NCBI GenBank assembly: GCA_946406435.1
Contig: CAMJKP010000033.1
Location: 1-35,988, forward strand
Direction: 5' to 3'
DNA from: an uncultured Prevotellaceae bacterium
GTDB lineage: Bacteria > Bacteroidota > Bacteroidia > Bacteroidales > Bacteroidaceae
DNA: 35,988 bases
Shown here in pieces: positions 15,973 to 25,015 of this stretch. The notes below the pieces were generated by a model, which ran no database searches, was not told where the DNA came from, and worked only from the letters and a program-made list of their open reading frames with translations. The position numbers and the translations under genes are program-made. Position 1 is the stretch's first letter. Each line of letters starts with the position of its first letter.

Positions 15973-17910
15973 TTATTCCTTCTCGACGAAGAAATTCTTG
16001 TAGATGTCATAGTAGTTGTTGATCCATGCCTTTTCAACTATGTATTTCATCTTTGAATACACATCTGGATGTTCCTTTATGAGATTCACAAGTTCGGCAT
16101 TGTAGTGTGTACCAGCTCCTTTCTCAAATTCCTGGATAAGAGTGTCATACACCTTTGTCTTGCTGTAATTACGGCCAAGACGATCGGTAGCCGCCTCAAG
16201 ACAGTCGCTTAGCGTTACGATGTCGATGAGGAAATATATTGGACTCTTGGTGTTGTCAAAACTCTTTGGATAGCCTCTTGTACCGTCGTGCCATTTGTGA
16301 TGACCGAGGGTTATGTCGTGATATCTTGCCAACGTAGAGTCTATTTCCAGATATTTGAGACCGAGCTCTGGATGCTGTTGTATGATACGGTAGCCGTGTT
16401 CTGTGAGTCGGGCAAAGTCATTGTTGATAAGTCCTATCATGGAGTTCTTGCCAAGGTCATGGTAGTTGGCTGCATGAACGATGAAGTTGTCAAGTTCTGC
16501 GGCTCTTGCAATGGCCTCTTTCTCCGACTTTATGCCAAGCGTACCGACAAGCAGTTCCGGATGATGTGTAATGACACCCTTCAGAATCACACGTGATAGT
16601 TCACCTACGAGACGTGAATGTGCGAATGTGGTGACAGAGGTTGTTACAGATAGCTGATAGAGATTGCGTATTCGCTCACCTGTGGTGAGGTATTTCATTA
16701 GACGCTTGTAAGTAGTGAACTTCTCAAGAGGTCTTACTGCAGAGTATGACATCTGGGAATTGTTCATGATGATGATTGTAATGACCTTCTTTGCACATTC
16801 AAGATACTTGCACATTAGGTCGTGCTTTGTCTCGAATGGTAGGGTAGAGGTATCTACCATATATATAAGGTCATAGAGATATTGTACCAAGTCGCCAGGA
16901 TAGATCATCCGTTGTGCTATCATCTGGTCAATCTTTGACTGGTATGTCTTATTGAACAAGGAGTCTGCAAGCAGAGTGTAGTGGTTCGCATTCTCCGGTT
17001 CAAGTCCCATCTTTATAATAAGGTATGTGAATATCTGCCTTGAGAGAGCCTTTACTGGTCTGCCTTCATATTTTACGATATAGTCGTGATATATAGAGTC
17101 GGCTTTCGCGTTGGTTCCTACAGGGTGATAATAAAGGTAGTAGTTGTGAACGATGTTGTCCTTTCGGATGTTTGCCCATGCCATGTTTGTGCGGATAACA
17201 GGGTCGTGACGGTATTCCGCAGGTATGGAATCGTTGAACTTTATGGCACGATCGTAGTTGGCATAGAACTCGTCAATAGAGATTACGCCTTCCTGCACAA
17301 GCTGATTTCTGAGTAATGCTATATAGGATATAGCCTTGAGCTTGTAATAGTCGATTGTAGGATTGTCGCATTTCCACGCAATAATCTTCTTGTGGTATTT
17401 TGTGTGAATACGAAGACCGGCTGTGTCGGATGACAAGGCATACTGATAGTTAAGCTCAGCAATTGCATTATATATATAGTACATATCCGTACCACCACGT
17501 TGTTCATAGTCAGGCAACATCTTATTGATGAAAGGCTCAAGTATGAATGGGTCTAATATCTGTTTGCTGACAATATCGTGTAGTGTTCGGCTGATTGGAT
17601 AGTATATAGTGGTATCAATAAGTGATGTGTCCTGACTGACATAGTCTTCCATGTGCCTGATCATCTGGCTGTTTTCCTTGAACATGACACGAAAACGGTC
17701 AGAACGGCGAAGGAAGAGTTTTACCCAAGATTTTCTGTCGGTTGGCTGGAATATACTGTCGTTTACAAGGTTATATTGAATGGCATTTTCATATAAGGTA
17801 CGGAAATATGCATCAAAGTCAGGCTTTGGGACTGGCTGTGCGAATGTCTGTACCGTACAGCTGATTGTTATCAGCAAAAATGTTATATATAATATTAATT
17901 TCTTCTTCAA
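15973..17910 (-). CDS. Exported HD-GYP-like phosphohydrolase-domain protein
   Basis: 645 residues from a TTG at 17910, which directly precedes a signal peptide (KKKLILYITFLLITISC, ending near TFAQ). The ORF extends to a TTG at 17940 but that overlaps the -7 element (17938-17945). The N-terminal 400 residues are helical and TPR-like, without a known domain that I can name. The C-terminal domain has H484-D485 in YHDLGKN and H537/H538-x2-H541-D542-G with TRGYP, matching HD-GYP signatures. HD-GYP enzymes hydrolyse cyclic di-GMP in the cytoplasm. A periplasmic copy in an organism group with little c-di-GMP signalling is odd, so the substrate is open. Confidence 0.8.
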   Translation of the reverse strand: MKKKLILYITFLLITISCTVQTFAQPVPKPDFDAYFRTLYENAIQYNLVNDSIFQPTDRKSWVKLFLRRSDRFRVMFKENSQMIRHMEDYVSQDTSLIDTTIYYPISRTLHDIVSKQILDPFILEPFINKMLPDYEQRGGTDMYYIYNAIAELNYQYALSSDTAGLRIHTKYHKKIIAWKCDNPTIDYYKLKAISYIALLRNQLVQEGVISIDEFYANYDRAIKFNDSIPAEYRHDPVIRTNMAWANIRKDNIVHNYYLYYHPVGTNAKADSIYHDYIVKYEGRPVKALSRQIFTYLIIKMGLEPENANHYTLLADSLFNKTYQSKIDQMIAQRMIYPGDLVQYLYDLIYMVDTSTLPFETKHDLMCKYLECAKKVITIIIMNNSQMSYSAVRPLEKFTTYKRLMKYLTTGERIRNLYQLSVTTSVTTFAHSRLVGELSRVILKGVITHHPELLVGTLGIKSEKEAIARAAELDNFIVHAANYHDLGKNSMIGLINNDFARLTEHGYRIIQQHPELGLKYLEIDSTLARYHDITLGHHKWHDGTRGYPKSFDNTKSPIYFLIDIVTLSDCLEAATDRLGRNYSKTKVYDTLIQEFEKGAGTHYNAELVNLIKEHPDVYSKMKYIVEKAWINNYYDIYKNFFVEKE

Positions 17911-17937
17911 TTCCCCAATAATTGTTATATTATGCTG

Positions 17938-17945
17938 CAAAGTTA
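17938..17945 (-). promoter_or_regulatory. -7 element for the HD-GYP gene
   Basis: TAACTTTG followed by CA on the minus strand, 28 nt before the proposed TTG start. It diverges from the bcp promoter. Confidence 0.7.
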
Positions 17946-18019
17946 CACATTTTTTCCGTTAAAGCAAAAAAAAATGTAAAATAATGCAAAAAATAATTGG
18001 TGGTATGAAAAAAAAAAAG

Positions 18020-18027
18020 TAACTTTG
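18020..18027 (+). promoter_or_regulatory. -7 element for bcp
   Basis: TAACTTTG, 44 nt upstream of the ATG at 18071. Confidence 0.7.
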
Positions 18028-18070
18028 TCACAGAAACCAGAACAATATAACCATTAAAAACTCGAATAAT

Positions 18071-18535
18071 ATGGATGTAGGAGATAGAATCCCCGATGTT
18101 CTTGGCATAGACCAAAACGGGAAAGAAATAAGAGCCGGCGATTTCGCAGGAAAAAAGCTGATTTTATACAGTTATCCTAAGGCGAATACAAGTGGATGCA
18201 CGGCAGAGGCTTGTTCATTACAATCCCACAAACAGGAATTGGAAGCCGCAGGATATAGCATAGTCGGTGTAAGCAAGGACAAGATGGAAACCCAAAAGAA
18301 ATTTGCGGATACACAAGGACTTGACTTTCCACTGATAGCAGACACGGAAACCACCCTTCTTCAGAAGTTGGGATGCTGGGGCGAGAAGGTCGCTTGCGGC
18401 AGAAGGACAATAGGAATCCTAAGAACCACCTACCTTGTTAGCGAACAGGGAATAATAGAAAAGGTGTTTCTGCCAAAAGAAATAAAGACAAAGATTCACG
18501 CCGAGCAAATCCTGAAGTGGATAAACGAACGATAG
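18071..18535 (+). CDS. bcp: Thiol peroxidase of the Bcp/PrxQ type
   Basis: 154 residues, standard size. Thioredoxin-like peroxiredoxin with peroxidatic C43 and resolving C48 in TSGCTAEACSLQ, the five-residue spacing of atypical 2-Cys BCPs. Other signatures are SYPKANTSGCT, IVGVSKDKMETQKKF and FPLIADTE. It reduces hydroperoxides in the cytoplasm, using thioredoxin. It diverges from the HD-GYP gene and has its own promoter. Its base composition is more GC-rich with fewer T-ending codons than the neighbours, which could reflect high expression or a different origin. Confidence 0.95.
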   Translation: MDVGDRIPDVLGIDQNGKEIRAGDFAGKKLILYSYPKANTSGCTAEACSLQSHKQELEAAGYSIVGVSKDKMETQKKFADTQGLDFPLIADTETTLLQKLGCWGEKVACGRRTIGILRTTYLVSEQGIIEKVFLPKEIKTKIHAEQILKWINER

Positions 18536-18681
18536 AACACAGGTCAGAAGTCTTCGGATTGAGAAGATTGTTACAATACACAATACCCCAATAGACCTGA
18601 TACCTTACTATATAGCCTCTGTTAAGAAGAGGTTGCGAGATTTAAAAATTACACATAATATTTCCAAAAACCTTATATTCT

Positions 18682-20958
18682 ATGAAAAAGCTATTTACAT
18701 TTATATTCGCATCTTTATTTGCAACTAATATATGGGCTGCGAAATCAGCAGGAACTGCGATGTTAGTCTTCCAGTCAGATGGTCAGGCTGTTACAATACA
18801 ACTTTTGGGCGATGAGGAGTTCTCATGGTACCAGACAGTAGATGGAGCGCTTCTTGTGCGCGAAGGTTCAGAATATTATATTGCCAAGGTAGAGAACGGC
18901 AACCTTGTTAGTACCGGTATATTGGCACATGATGAAGATGACCGTACTGAGGCTGAGAATGCTGCCATTGCTGCACAGGACAAGAAGGCTTTCTTAGCAC
19001 AGGCTGACAATTCTGTTAAGACGAGAAGAAATGCTGTTGCACGTCTGGACAAGAAGAATTTCAGTCCTCACATGGGTGAAATCCATATCCCTATCATTCT
19101 TATGAACTATACCGACAAGAGATTCGTTCTTGGTGATGGTGACAAGGAGAAGTTGTACGAGGTATTTGAGGAATACTTTAACGGAGAGACAAGAATCCCT
19201 TATACTTCAGAGACAAGATTCATGGGCTATAGCTCTGTTCGTCAGTATTTCATTGACGCAAGCAATGGAAAGTTCACTCCTGTATTCGACCTCTATGGTC
19301 CTTACGAGACAGTCAACACTCACGACTATTATGGTAAGGCAAATGGCAAGACCAGTACTTTGCTGAAGGAGGCTGTTGCATGTGCTGATGATGATATTGA
19401 TTTCTCAAAGTATGACAGCAATAATGATGGTAATGTAGACCTCGTCTATATTCTCTATGCTGGAACAGGTGCAAACCTCAGCGGTAACAGAAATGATGTT
19501 TGGCCTGCATGTTGGTATAACAGAACTATCAAAACCAACGAGAATAAGACCGTTAATGTAATTGGTGTTGCAAATGAGCTTGCTGCAAGTAGCTATCTGG
19601 GTGAGCCTGTACGTGCCGGTATCGGTGTCTTCTGTCATGAGATGAGTCATGGTCTTGGACTTCCTGATCTTTACTGGACTTTGGGTACTAAGCCTGTAGA
19701 TGCAGAAGGTAATGTTGATTTCGACAACTGCGGTCCTGAAGACTGGGATCTTATGGATGGTGGTGAGAATCTGTTTAACGGAATGTGGCCTTGTCAATAT
19801 ACTACTTGGGAGCGTGAGTATCTTGGCTGGGAAGATGCAGAGGAAATCGTTGGTGCACAGAGTATTACGCTCGCTCCACGCAATAAGGGTGGAAAGGCTT
19901 ACAGAATCACAAATCCTGCTGATCCATACGAGTACTACACAATTGAGCACTCTGGCTATGATGAATGGAACTACTACCTGAACAGACAGTATGGCAATGG
20001 TATGCTTATCATGCACATCACTTCTTCTCCTCAGGGTTTCAGTATGAATCCTAATAATACCTACGGACATCCATGTGTAACTCTTCTGCCTGCTGATGGT
20101 AGAATCTTAGGTTACTATACATATACAGAGAATCCATCAATAACTCTTGGTGACTTCAAGAACAGCTTGAGAGGTGACATTTTCCCTGGTATAAAAGAGG
20201 TTACTTCTGTTGAAGCCTTCAATAACTACACAGGCGATGATATGGTGGATGGTTTTGGTATTAAGGATATCGTTCAGAATGAGGATAATACCGTTACTTT
20301 CTGGTTCGCTGGAGGTATATATGATCTTCCTGACGGTAAGGAACTTGCAGATTATCCTGCAGAGAGCTTTGGTAAGATTAACTACACTCGCAATATGTCT
20401 GTAGATTGGGGTACGGTAGTCGTTCCTTTCGATGTGGACTATGATGCAGCGAACAAGGACTATACACTCTACTATCTCTCAGGAGCTGGTTTTGATGAAC
20501 TTACATTCCTTGAGTATCCTTCAGGCATTATCCCTGCAGGAACTCCAATGGTAGTGAAGAAGAATCGTGGTGACCAGATTGTTATTAGCGGTAGAAACAC
20601 AGCGATCAATCCTGTCCTCAATGAGGTCGAGACAATTTCAAACTGGACGATGAAGGGTTCTTACACAATGCAGGAAAATCTTAAGCACATTTATTTCATC
20701 GCTCAGAACAAGTTCTGGTGGGCTGAGAATGCTGTTAAGGTAAGTCCTTACAGAGCATGGTTTGATACTACTGATACAAGTTATTCAAGAGGCAAGTCTA
20801 TGAAGATTTCTCTTAACGATGGTGTCAGCACAGCAATCTATGAACTTACTACCAATACCGTTGAAGAGAATGCAGATATGTATAATCTTCTTGGTCAGAA
20901 GGTAAATCCTCGTAGTGGTGATATCTATATCACTAATGGCAAGAAGTACATTAAATAG
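18682..20958 (+). CDS. Secreted M6-family metalloprotease
   Basis: 758 residues with signal peptide MKKLFTFIFASLFATNIWA. The zinc site HEMSHGLGLPD (319-329) fits HExxHxxGxxD, as in M6 (immune inhibitor A-like) proteases. Supporting features are VRQYFIDASNGKFTPVFDLY, YDSNNDGNVDLVYILYAG, and the PEDWDLMDGG block after the catalytic site. The C-terminal 25 residues, MYNLLGQKV ... DIYITNGKKYIK, match the short tail found on many exported Prevotella proteins and resembling secretion-sorting domains. It probably degrades extracellular protein. The 146 bp before it hold no clear -7 element, so its promoter is unassigned. Confidence 0.9.
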   Translation: MKKLFTFIFASLFATNIWAAKSAGTAMLVFQSDGQAVTIQLLGDEEFSWYQTVDGALLVREGSEYYIAKVENGNLVSTGILAHDEDDRTEAENAAIAAQDKKAFLAQADNSVKTRRNAVARLDKKNFSPHMGEIHIPIILMNYTDKRFVLGDGDKEKLYEVFEEYFNGETRIPYTSETRFMGYSSVRQYFIDASNGKFTPVFDLYGPYETVNTHDYYGKANGKTSTLLKEAVACADDDIDFSKYDSNNDGNVDLVYILYAGTGANLSGNRNDVWPACWYNRTIKTNENKTVNVIGVANELAASSYLGEPVRAGIGVFCHEMSHGLGLPDLYWTLGTKPVDAEGNVDFDNCGPEDWDLMDGGENLFNGMWPCQYTTWEREYLGWEDAEEIVGAQSITLAPRNKGGKAYRITNPADPYEYYTIEHSGYDEWNYYLNRQYGNGMLIMHITSSPQGFSMNPNNTYGHPCVTLLPADGRILGYYTYTENPSITLGDFKNSLRGDIFPGIKEVTSVEAFNNYTGDDMVDGFGIKDIVQNEDNTVTFWFAGGIYDLPDGKELADYPAESFGKINYTRNMSVDWGTVVVPFDVDYDAANKDYTLYYLSGAGFDELTFLEYPSGIIPAGTPMVVKKNRGDQIVISGRNTAINPVLNEVETISNWTMKGSYTMQENLKHIYFIAQNKFWWAENAVKVSPYRAWFDTTDTSYSRGKSMKISLNDGVSTAIYELTTNTVEENADMYNLLGQKVNPRSGDIYITNGKKYIK

Positions 20959-21021
20959 AGATAAGTATTATAAGAAATATAGAGAGGGGGATGATTGAGT
21001 TTTAATGGTTTCAATACAGAA

Positions 21022-21052
21022 AGAGAGTGAAGAACGGGTTTCTTCACTCTCT
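21022..21052. terminator. Hairpin between the M6 protease and TonB lipoprotein genes
   Basis: Perfect 13-bp stem AGAGAGTGAAGAA / TTCTTCACTCTCT with a 5-nt loop, followed by an AT-rich run. It separates convergent genes. Confidence 0.8.
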
Positions 21053-21108
21053 AATTATATTGTGTGGTAGGTGATACGAAAGAGCCAGAATGCTTGCTTG
21101 AGTTTACT

Positions 21109-22257
21109 TTATTTGCCAAGGCGGAATGTTACAGGGAGGGTATATTTACATCGTACCTTAGTATTATTTTCTCTTCCAGGTTTCCATTTAGGCATTGATT
21201 TGATAACACGTATAGCTTCTTCATCAAGAGATGGGTCAACGGATTTCGCTACTTTTATGTTGGTAATACTACCGTCACGTTCAACAATAAAAGTAACTAC
21301 CACACGTCCTTCAATGCCTTTTGCCTTGGCTCCCTCTGGATATTTGGTATGCTTTGCAAGGAAATCCATTAATGCTGTCATTCCACCATGATACGATGGC
21401 ATCTGACTTACGACATCATATACTTTATTGGGATCTGAAGGATCATAATTAGGATTGAAAGATACGCCTGCATCCTCTTCTTCTCGTAATATTCTGATAT
21501 CCCTTCCTTGGTGGAGATATGTTTCATACACACCTGGTTGTATTCCCCATGTGCCGTAGGCTTTCTTTTCATAGGTGATGGTGTCATTGTCAGAAACGTA
21601 TTTATATTGAGTTCCTGATTCTTGGAGTTCGTATCTCGTCACATTTGCAGAATTATGCCTTGTTGACAGGTTTACCATAGCACGGAGCTTTGATATTGGC
21701 ATAGATTTTATTTGTGTATTTTTGATAATGAAAAGGCTTCTGTCATGTTTGAGATAAACTTCTGTTTCTTTTTCGCCATCGTTGAATGTTAGGGTGCGAA
21801 GTTCAAGTATGCTATCATTGTAGAAATATCGGTCGTAGCGTGTTGGACCTTGACTGAACTCGCATTTGCACCATTCAGCTTCTCCAAAATTCATACAACT
21901 ATACCATAGGTCTTTAGTTTTTCGGATATAGATACGTGTCTTGTCATATTTGTATGAACTCTTAACCGCTATGGTGTCACCATAATCCAGAACATAGACG
22001 AAAGGCTTTTTTACTGCTTTTCCGCGTCCTTTCATGGTAAGTTCGTCAAATGTCTGGTATTTGATCATATCCTTTGTGTCAAGATTGTCCCAACAGATTC
22101 TGTCATTTGTTTTTGAACAGGAATCAGTTTCGGCTTCACACTTGACAGAATTTGTAGAAACAGAATCCTTTTCCTCTGATTTCTCAGCTATAGGTTTATT
22201 ACCACAAGAACTGAGAATGGAGAGGAAAAGGATTGATATGTAGAGCTTTGTTCTCAT
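21109..22257 (-). CDS. TonB C-terminal domain lipoprotein
   Basis: 382 residues. Lipoprotein signal MRTKLYISILFLSILSSC with C18 as the lipid-bearing residue. The middle (30-280) is polar and beta-rich, with a DRYFYNDSILELRTL stretch and no recognised domain. The TonB-C domain (about 285-382) has MPSYHGGMTALMDFL, TKYP, EGRVVVTFIVERDGSI and a final VKCKYTLPVTFRL-like strand (here VRCKYTLPVTFRL). It is closely related to the C-termini of the three TonB proteins at 2183-4204, but this one has a normal short lipoprotein N-terminus. It lies downstream of hisC, separated by a long repeat. Confidence 0.85.
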   Translation of the reverse strand: MRTKLYISILFLSILSSCGNKPIAEKSEEKDSVSTNSVKCEAETDSCSKTNDRICWDNLDTKDMIKYQTFDELTMKGRGKAVKKPFVYVLDYGDTIAVKSSYKYDKTRIYIRKTKDLWYSCMNFGEAEWCKCEFSQGPTRYDRYFYNDSILELRTLTFNDGEKETEVYLKHDRSLFIIKNTQIKSMPISKLRAMVNLSTRHNSANVTRYELQESGTQYKYVSDNDTITYEKKAYGTWGIQPGVYETYLHQGRDIRILREEEDAGVSFNPNYDPSDPNKVYDVVSQMPSYHGGMTALMDFLAKHTKYPEGAKAKGIEGRVVVTFIVERDGSITNIKVAKSVDPSLDEEAIRVIKSMPKWKPGRENNTKVRCKYTLPVTFRLGK

Positions 22258-22268
22258 ATTTATTCAGC

Positions 22269-22445
22269 GTTCGGGTTTAGGAGTGCAAGGAGTACAAGGA
22301 CTGACGCTCCTAAAGTCGCTTAAGTAGTACAAGACGATTGTTTTTATCGCTTTGAGTTATAGAGCTAACAATTATCAATTATCAATTGTCTTAGACTATC
22401 GTCTTGTACTCCTTGCACTCCTTGTACTCCTTATTACTCCTTAAA
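22269..22445. repeat. Long palindromic spacer repeat, family P2 copy 1
   Basis: About 177 bp, nearly identical to 27421-27593 in the same orientation. The ends are complementary: GGAGT-CAAGGAGTACAAGG words at one side and TACTCCTTGTACTCC words at the other, around an AT-rich core holding ATTATCAATTATCAATT. It lies 24 bp after the hisC stop on the transcribed strand. Confidence 0.88.
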
Positions 22446-22468
22446 GCTATGAAGTTGAGCTTGCGAAA

Positions 22469-23503
22469 CTACATCGTGCGCAATGCAGCAAGCAGTTCTG
22501 TATTCTCTGGCTTTGTTCCGATGGTGATTCGGAGGCAGTTCTTACAGAGCGTGATGCGTGTACGGTTACGGACGATGATACCCTTATCTACGAGATAGTC
22601 GTATGCCTTCTGTGCATCATCCATCTCCGCAAGGAAGAAGTTTGCATCGGTAGGGTAGATGCGCTTGCACATTGGGAGCTCTGCGAAAGCCGTGAGCATA
22701 CGACTGCGCTCCTGTAGGAGAAGCTTAACCCATTGCTCAACCTCGAATGTACTGTTCAGACGCTCAAGAGCAGCTTCCTGAGTGAGGCGATTGATGTTGT
22801 AAGGATACTTCACCTTATTATAGATATTGATGATATCCTTTGAGGCAAATGCCATACCACAACGTATTGCTGCTGAGCCCCATGCCTTACTGAGTGTCTG
22901 GAACACGATGAGGTTAGGGAAACGGTCCAGAAGTTTTGTGATGCTGTCTTCGCGTGAGAAATCGATATATGCTTCATCTACGACTACAAAGCCCTGAAAC
23001 TTCTCCAGTACATCAAAAATTGCCTTGCGGTTGATGGCATTACCTGTAGGGTTGTTTGGAGAACAGAACCACACAACCTTTGTATTGTCATCGCAAGCAG
23101 CAAGAAGTGTTTCTGCCTCAATCTGGAAGTTCTCGTCAAGGAGAACAGGACGGTATTCCACATTGTTGATGTCTGCACATACCTTATACATACCGTATGT
23201 TGGTTCGATAGCAACAACATTATCCACCTTTGGCTCACAGAAACAGCGATATACGAGGTCTATAGCCTCGTCAGAACCATTGCCGAGGAATATACATTCC
23301 ACAGGAATGTTCTTGAGCTGTGAGATACGCTCCTTCACCTGCATCTGAAGAGGGTCAGGGTAGCGGTTGTTAGGATCGTTATATGGATTCTCGTTTGCAT
23401 CGAGGAATACATGTGCAGCTTTTCCGCTATATTCGTTTCGTGCACTACTATATGGAGCGAGTGACCAGATGTTTGGTCGTGTTAATTCTTGAAGAGATTT
23501 CAT
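22469..23503 (-). CDS. hisC: Histidinol-phosphate aminotransferase HisC
   Basis: 344 residues from the ATG at 23503; a TTG five codons upstream is less likely. Fold-type I PLP enzyme. LDANENPY near 34-41 is the HisC signature, NGSDEAIDL (75-83), SPNNPTGN (148-155), the VDEAYIDF block (175-182) and the PLP lysine K206 in SKAWG. It converts imidazole-acetol phosphate to histidinol phosphate with glutamate. hisG and hisD are upstream on the same strand but separated from hisC by the MATE, DUF3737 and MalY genes. hisB is not in the window. Confidence 0.95.
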   Translation of the reverse strand: MKSLQELTRPNIWSLAPYSSARNEYSGKAAHVFLDANENPYNDPNNRYPDPLQMQVKERISQLKNIPVECIFLGNGSDEAIDLVYRCFCEPKVDNVVAIEPTYGMYKVCADINNVEYRPVLLDENFQIEAETLLAACDDNTKVVWFCSPNNPTGNAINRKAIFDVLEKFQGFVVVDEAYIDFSREDSITKLLDRFPNLIVFQTLSKAWGSAAIRCGMAFASKDIINIYNKVKYPYNINRLTQEAALERLNSTFEVEQWVKLLLQERSRMLTAFAELPMCKRIYPTDANFFLAEMDDAQKAYDYLVDKGIIVRNRTRITLCKNCLRITIGTKPENTELLAALRTM

Positions 23504-23673
23504 ATTGTTTAAAATCAAATTACTAATTACAAATTATTATGAAATGCACCTTCCGGTGCTGTATTGTTGGATGGAAAGTAAATTAGGAGTAAATAAAATC
23601 AGTAAATTATTACTTGAAATTTTCCCAGCGGCGGATGCTGCATGTAATTTACTGAATGTAATTTATTGGCAAT
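23504..23673. other. AT-rich spacer with short repeated words
   Basis: The 170 bp between malY and hisC contains repeated TAATTTACT/GTAAATTA words in both orientations. No ORF and no clear terminator. The repeats could give weak pairing. Confidence 0.4.
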
Positions 23674-24861
23674 TTACTTTCTTTCCAACCTCGCAAACGC
23701 TTCTTCCAATCTTTTGCGCTGCGTGGCGAGATTAATGCGGATGAAGTTCTTTCCTGCCTTGCCATAATGAGAACCTGAGTTCACATATATATGGTGGTCA
23801 TGGAGAAGTTTCTCTGCGAAGGCATCGCCATCCATTCCGCTTGCTGAGACATCCACCCACATAAGGTAGGTGCCTTCGAGAGTGACTGTTTTCCACTCTG
23901 GATGATGCTCCGAGAGCCAATGTCGAACATAGTCGTAATTGGCGTAGATGTAATCGTTCAATGCGTTCAGCCATTCCTCACCGCTCTGGGTATAGGCAGC
24001 CTGAAGGGCAATGACACCGAATGGATTTACATCGCATACCTCGTTAATATTAATGGCACGATCCACGCGTCGGCGTATGGAATCGTCCTTTACTATGATG
24101 TTGGCAATCTGAAGTCCAGCAATATTGAATGCCTTTGAAGGTGACACGCATACGGCACATTGGGCATCGCTTACGGTCATGAAAGGATGATACTTCGGCT
24201 TTTCTTCGCCTGTTATTGCTGATAGCTCTGGCGTGCGTGAGAGGGTAGGGTTCACGAATTCACAATGTATCTCGTCTGCGATGATGAAGACACCATTGCG
24301 CTTGCATATCTCGCCCATCTTCTGAAGTTCGGATACGCTCCATACACGTCCTGCCGGATTGTGAGGGTTGCAGAGTATGAACACCTTTGTCTTTTCATCG
24401 GCACAATGACGCTCAAATGCCTCAAAGTCGATTGTATAGTCGTTGCCAGAGAGCGTGAGAGGTGCTTCTTCCGCAATACATCCATTATTGCGAATGGAAG
24501 AGAAGAAACAGTTATATACAGGAGTCTGCACCAATACCTTGTCTCCAGGCTCTGTCATAGCCTTGATGATGGCTGAAATGGCAGGAACAACACCTGATGT
24601 GTATATGAACCAGTTGCGCTCTGGTTTCCAGCCATGACGCTTGCCAAACCAGTTTATCGTAGCCTCATAGAATGATTCTGGCACAGCCGTATATCCGAAA
24701 CAACCATGCTCAAGACGCTTTTTAAGGGCATCCATAACGACTGGGGCTGTCTCGAAGTCCATATCTGCCACCCATAATGGAATGGTGTCTGGATATGGCA
24801 TCGTATCGTACTTATAGCAGTTTGTGCCACGACGATCTATGGGGGTGTCAAAATTCATCAT
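23674..24861 (-). CDS. MalY/PatB-type PLP-dependent C-S lyase or aminotransferase
   Basis: 395 residues from the ATG at 24861 (a second ATG follows at 24858). An upstream extension to 24915 would be translated from a GC-rich repeat and is rejected. Signatures are PIDRRGTNCYKYD, PLWVADMDFETAP, FGYT, NPHNPAGRVW (165-174), ADEIHCEF (195-202) and the PLP lysine K243 in SPSKAFN. Family members cleave cystathionine or cysteine to pyruvate, ammonia and a thiol, and some modulate maltose regulators. Substrate cannot be fixed here. The gene begins 7 nt after one arm of a 39-bp inverted repeat. Confidence 0.93.
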   Translation of the reverse strand: MMNFDTPIDRRGTNCYKYDTMPYPDTIPLWVADMDFETAPVVMDALKKRLEHGCFGYTAVPESFYEATINWFGKRHGWKPERNWFIYTSGVVPAISAIIKAMTEPGDKVLVQTPVYNCFFSSIRNNGCIAEEAPLTLSGNDYTIDFEAFERHCADEKTKVFILCNPHNPAGRVWSVSELQKMGEICKRNGVFIIADEIHCEFVNPTLSRTPELSAITGEEKPKYHPFMTVSDAQCAVCVSPSKAFNIAGLQIANIIVKDDSIRRRVDRAININEVCDVNPFGVIALQAAYTQSGEEWLNALNDYIYANYDYVRHWLSEHHPEWKTVTLEGTYLMWVDVSASGMDGDAFAEKLLHDHHIYVNSGSHYGKAGKNFIRINLATQRKRLEEAFARLERK

Positions 24862-24867
24862 GTATAT

Positions 24868-25015
24868 CGGCCTCTCCCCCCGCCCTCCCCCGTAGGGAGG
24901 GAGCCGATTCGGCAATGGGGGAATTGGTTGAAATTATAAATTACTAATTTGTTTTGTCATTAATTGTTGGGCGCTCCGGCTCCCTCCCTACGGGGGAGGG
25001 CGGGGGGAGAGGCCG
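24868..25015. repeat. Perfect 39-bp GC-rich inverted repeat across the DUF3737/malY junction
   Basis: Arms 24868-24906 and 24977-25015 are exact reverse complements, enclosing 70 nt. Each arm is itself partly palindromic (CCCTCCCCCGTAGGGAGGG core). The second arm lies inside the end of the DUF3737 coding sequence and the stop codon (24960-24962) is in the loop. Confidence 0.95.

Noticed and set aside
24862..24915. N-terminal extension of the MalY-type enzyme
   Set aside because: It would start at a TTG and be translated from a GC-rich repeat arm; family similarity begins at MNFDTPIDR.
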